From contig JANSLP010000097.1 of the NCBI GenBank assembly GCA_029298735.1, positions 35,556-99,555 of the forward strand: 64,000 nucleotides of DNA. The letters run 5' to 3'. Made by a program: the position numbers and the translations under genes. The notes beneath the pieces are model-generated. The model had not been told where the DNA came from. It searched no databases and worked only from the letters and a program-made list of their open reading frames with translations. This DNA comes from Ophiostoma sp. CBS 140.51. Lineage: Eukaryota; Ascomycota; Sordariomycetes; Ophiostomatales; Ophiostomataceae. Numbering within the stretch: position 1 is the first letter of the stretch; each line of letters starts with the position of its first letter. Below are positions 62,275 through 64,000 of this stretch, one piece after another.

Positions 62275-63975
62275 ATGGACATCAACGGAAGCAAAGACGA
62301 AAAGCATGCTACCCAGCCTGAAGAGACGGCGGTGTACGACAATGACCCGGCCGAGGCGGAGGTAACAGAGAAACTCCCTGGTGTCATCTACATGGAGGCA
62401 TTCCGGGCCGTAATCAAGCCTTGGGAGCGATGGGTCTTGTTCTTTTCCATGTTTCTTGTCGGCTATGCGTACGGACTGGATATGCTTGTTCGAAACACGT
62501 ATCAGGCATATGCAACCTCCAGCTATGCGCAGCACTCGTTGCTGTCTACCATCAACGTCATTCGCGGCGTGATTGCGGCTGTTGTACAGCCACTCGTCGC
62601 GAAGCTTTCTGACCAGGTTGGCCGTCTGCGGCTGTTTGTCTGTGTCACCGTGCTCTACGTCGTTGGCACCATTATCGAGACCTGTTCGCACAATGTCCAG
62701 TCCTTTGCAGCCGGTGCGCTGTTGTACCAGATTGGGTACACGTGCAGCCTTCTTTTGCTGGAGATCATTATCGCCGACATTACGTCGATCAAGACGCGTG
62801 TGTTCTTTGTTTTCATTCCCAACATGCCCTATCTCATCAACGCCTGGATCAGCGGCAACGTCACCGCGGCTGTTCTGGGAACGACGACCTGGCAGTGGGG
62901 CATTGGCATGTGGTGCATCATTTATCCCGTCTGCACGCTGCCCTTTATCGCGACAATGGCCATCGTCGGACGCCGGGCCAGCAAGACCATGCCCAAGACA
63001 ACGGCCGGCCGAACACCCCTGATGAGCCTTCTCCAGGACATGTTCTGGAAGCTCGACATGATTGGCATTTTCCTCCTTACGGCCTGCCTGTCGTTGACAC
63101 TGATTCCGCTAACGTTGGCGGGCGGCGAGACCAAAAAATGGCAGACGGCGGGCATCTTGACACCTCTGATACTCGGCATTCTTGTTACGCCCGTCTTTGT
63201 GTGGTGGGAGCGACGCGCCCAGGTTCCCATCATGCCCCTATACCTTCTGCAGAACCGAGGCATCTGGGGCGCACTGGGGCTTGCCACGTTCATGACCTTC
63301 TCGTACGCTACGCAGGCCGATTATCTCTTTACGGTTCTTCTCGTTGCTTTCGACTTTGACATCAACGCGGCGACGCGGGTCGCATCGGTCTACAGCTTCT
63401 GCGCTGTCGTGGGCGGCGTGTCGCTGGGCCTGGTCATTATGAAAGTCCGTCGATTCCGGCCCTTCATCCACGGCGGCATCTTCCTGTGGCTCGTTGCTTA
63501 CGGCATCCTGTACTACTACCGTGGTGGTGCTGCTTCGAGCTCGCAAGCGGGTGTTATTGCAGGACAGGTGCTTCTGGGTCTTGCCGGTGGCTTCTTCCCA
63601 TATCCCAATATGGCTTTGGCCCAATCCTTGGCCAAACATGAGGACATTGCCGTCATCACTGGCCTGCTGCTTACCGTCAACAATGTTGGTGTCGCCCTTG
63701 GTGGGTGTGTCTCAGGGGCGATCTGGACGCAAACACTCTACCAGCAGCTGGCAAAGGACTTGGCATCCAACCCTTCCCTGGCCTCCCAGGTATATGCGTC
63801 GCCTCTCACAGTGGTTCCGTACTATCCCGTGGGCACGCCAGAGCGGGATGCTATCATTCACAGCTACCGGTATATCCAGAGGTTGCTAAACATCACCGGC
63901 ATGTGTCTTGTTCTCCCGATGTTAGCCTTCTCTCTTCTTCTTCCAAATATCCGGCTCGGAAAAAAGCAGAAGTAG
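62275..63975 (+). CDS. Siderophore-type MFS transporter (ARN/SIT family)
   Basis: 566 residues in one exon, complete inside the window (stop at 63973-63975). A 45-residue polar N-terminus precedes about 14 hydrophobic segments, as in siderophore-iron symporters such as MirB, Sit1 and Arn1. Characteristic wording includes SMFLVGYAYGLDMLVRNTYQ in the first segment, KLSDQVGRLRLF in the loop 2-3 region, and WQWGIGMWCIIYPVC after segment 6. The extended final external loop (YPVGTPERDAIIHSYRYIQ) is typical of the family. The transporter imports ferric siderophores across the plasma membrane or vesicle membrane; which siderophore is unknown. No siderophore synthesis gene is in view. Upstream GATA and CCAAT motifs suggest iron control. 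Confidence 0.9.
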   Translation: MDINGSKDEKHATQPEETAVYDNDPAEAEVTEKLPGVIYMEAFRAVIKPWERWVLFFSMFLVGYAYGLDMLVRNTYQAYATSSYAQHSLLSTINVIRGVIAAVVQPLVAKLSDQVGRLRLFVCVTVLYVVGTIIETCSHNVQSFAAGALLYQIGYTCSLLLLEIIIADITSIKTRVFFVFIPNMPYLINAWISGNVTAAVLGTTTWQWGIGMWCIIYPVCTLPFIATMAIVGRRASKTMPKTTAGRTPLMSLLQDMFWKLDMIGIFLLTACLSLTLIPLTLAGGETKKWQTAGILTPLILGILVTPVFVWWERRAQVPIMPLYLLQNRGIWGALGLATFMTFSYATQADYLFTVLLVAFDFDINAATRVASVYSFCAVVGGVSLGLVIMKVRRFRPFIHGGIFLWLVAYGILYYYRGGAASSSQAGVIAGQVLLGLAGGFFPYPNMALAQSLAKHEDIAVITGLLLTVNNVGVALGGCVSGAIWTQTLYQQLAKDLASNPSLASQVYASPLTVVPYYPVGTPERDAIIHSYRYIQRLLNITGMCLVLPMLAFSLLLPNIRLGKKQK

Positions 63976-64000
63976 ATGTATTCATTATTCTTTATCTGCA

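Overview
The window is nuclear DNA from a filamentous ascomycete, most likely a Sordariomycete. The evidence is GC-rich coding sequence, short introns of about 55 to 260 bases with GTRNGT donors and RCTRAC branch points a few bases from the acceptor, genes on both strands with separate promoters, and typical Pezizomycotina families: Zn2Cys6 regulator, CFEM protein, LaeA-like methyltransferases and an ARN/SIT siderophore transporter. The species cannot be named from sequence alone. No rRNA, tRNA, CRISPR or intact transposon was recognised.

Region 0-11 kb holds a candidate beta-glucoside utilisation block. It contains a signal-peptide-less GH3 beta-glucosidase with a PA14 insert (cut by the left edge), a Zn2Cys6 regulator, and a divergently transcribed sugar permease of the LAC12/cellodextrin type. 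Five copies of one 13-base word, GCGGAGTNTCGGG (a CGG-N5-CGG direct repeat), lie in the two intergenic regions between these three genes and were not noticed elsewhere in the window. They look like operators for the local regulator. This is the most interesting signal found. A cytochrome P450 follows, tail to tail with the permease.

Region 13-23 kb is housekeeping: ribosomal protein eS26 and the ubiquitin-eS31 fusion share an 870-base divergent promoter, followed by a GH18 chitinase, Nop56, the ESCRT ATPase Vps4 and prefoldin subunit 6. Region 23-34 kb has an unidentified 228-residue protein, an AMSH-type K63 deubiquitinase, a Gln-rich protein of unknown role, a small CFEM protein and mitochondrial GatB. 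Region 33-45 kb is more accessory: two LaeA-like methyltransferases 7.4 kb apart, a 47-residue cysteine-rich peptide, an aldehyde dehydrogenase, a small secreted protein and a three-exon hypothetical gene that only appears after splicing.

Region 45-59 kb carries large conserved genes: a Cue3/ASCC2-like CUE protein, Vps41 (HOPS) and Apc1 (anaphase-promoting complex). From 58.8 to 62.2 kb the sequence is AT-rich and gene-poor, with possible gene remnants. It ends with a siderophore-type MFS transporter whose upstream region has paired GATA and CCAAT motifs, the kinds of site used in fungal iron control.

Vps4 and AMSH (endosomal ESCRT sorting) lie within 5 kb of each other, and Vps41 (vacuole fusion) is also in the window, but nothing in the sequence shows co-regulation. 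All exon structures were worked out by eye from splice signals and frame continuity.
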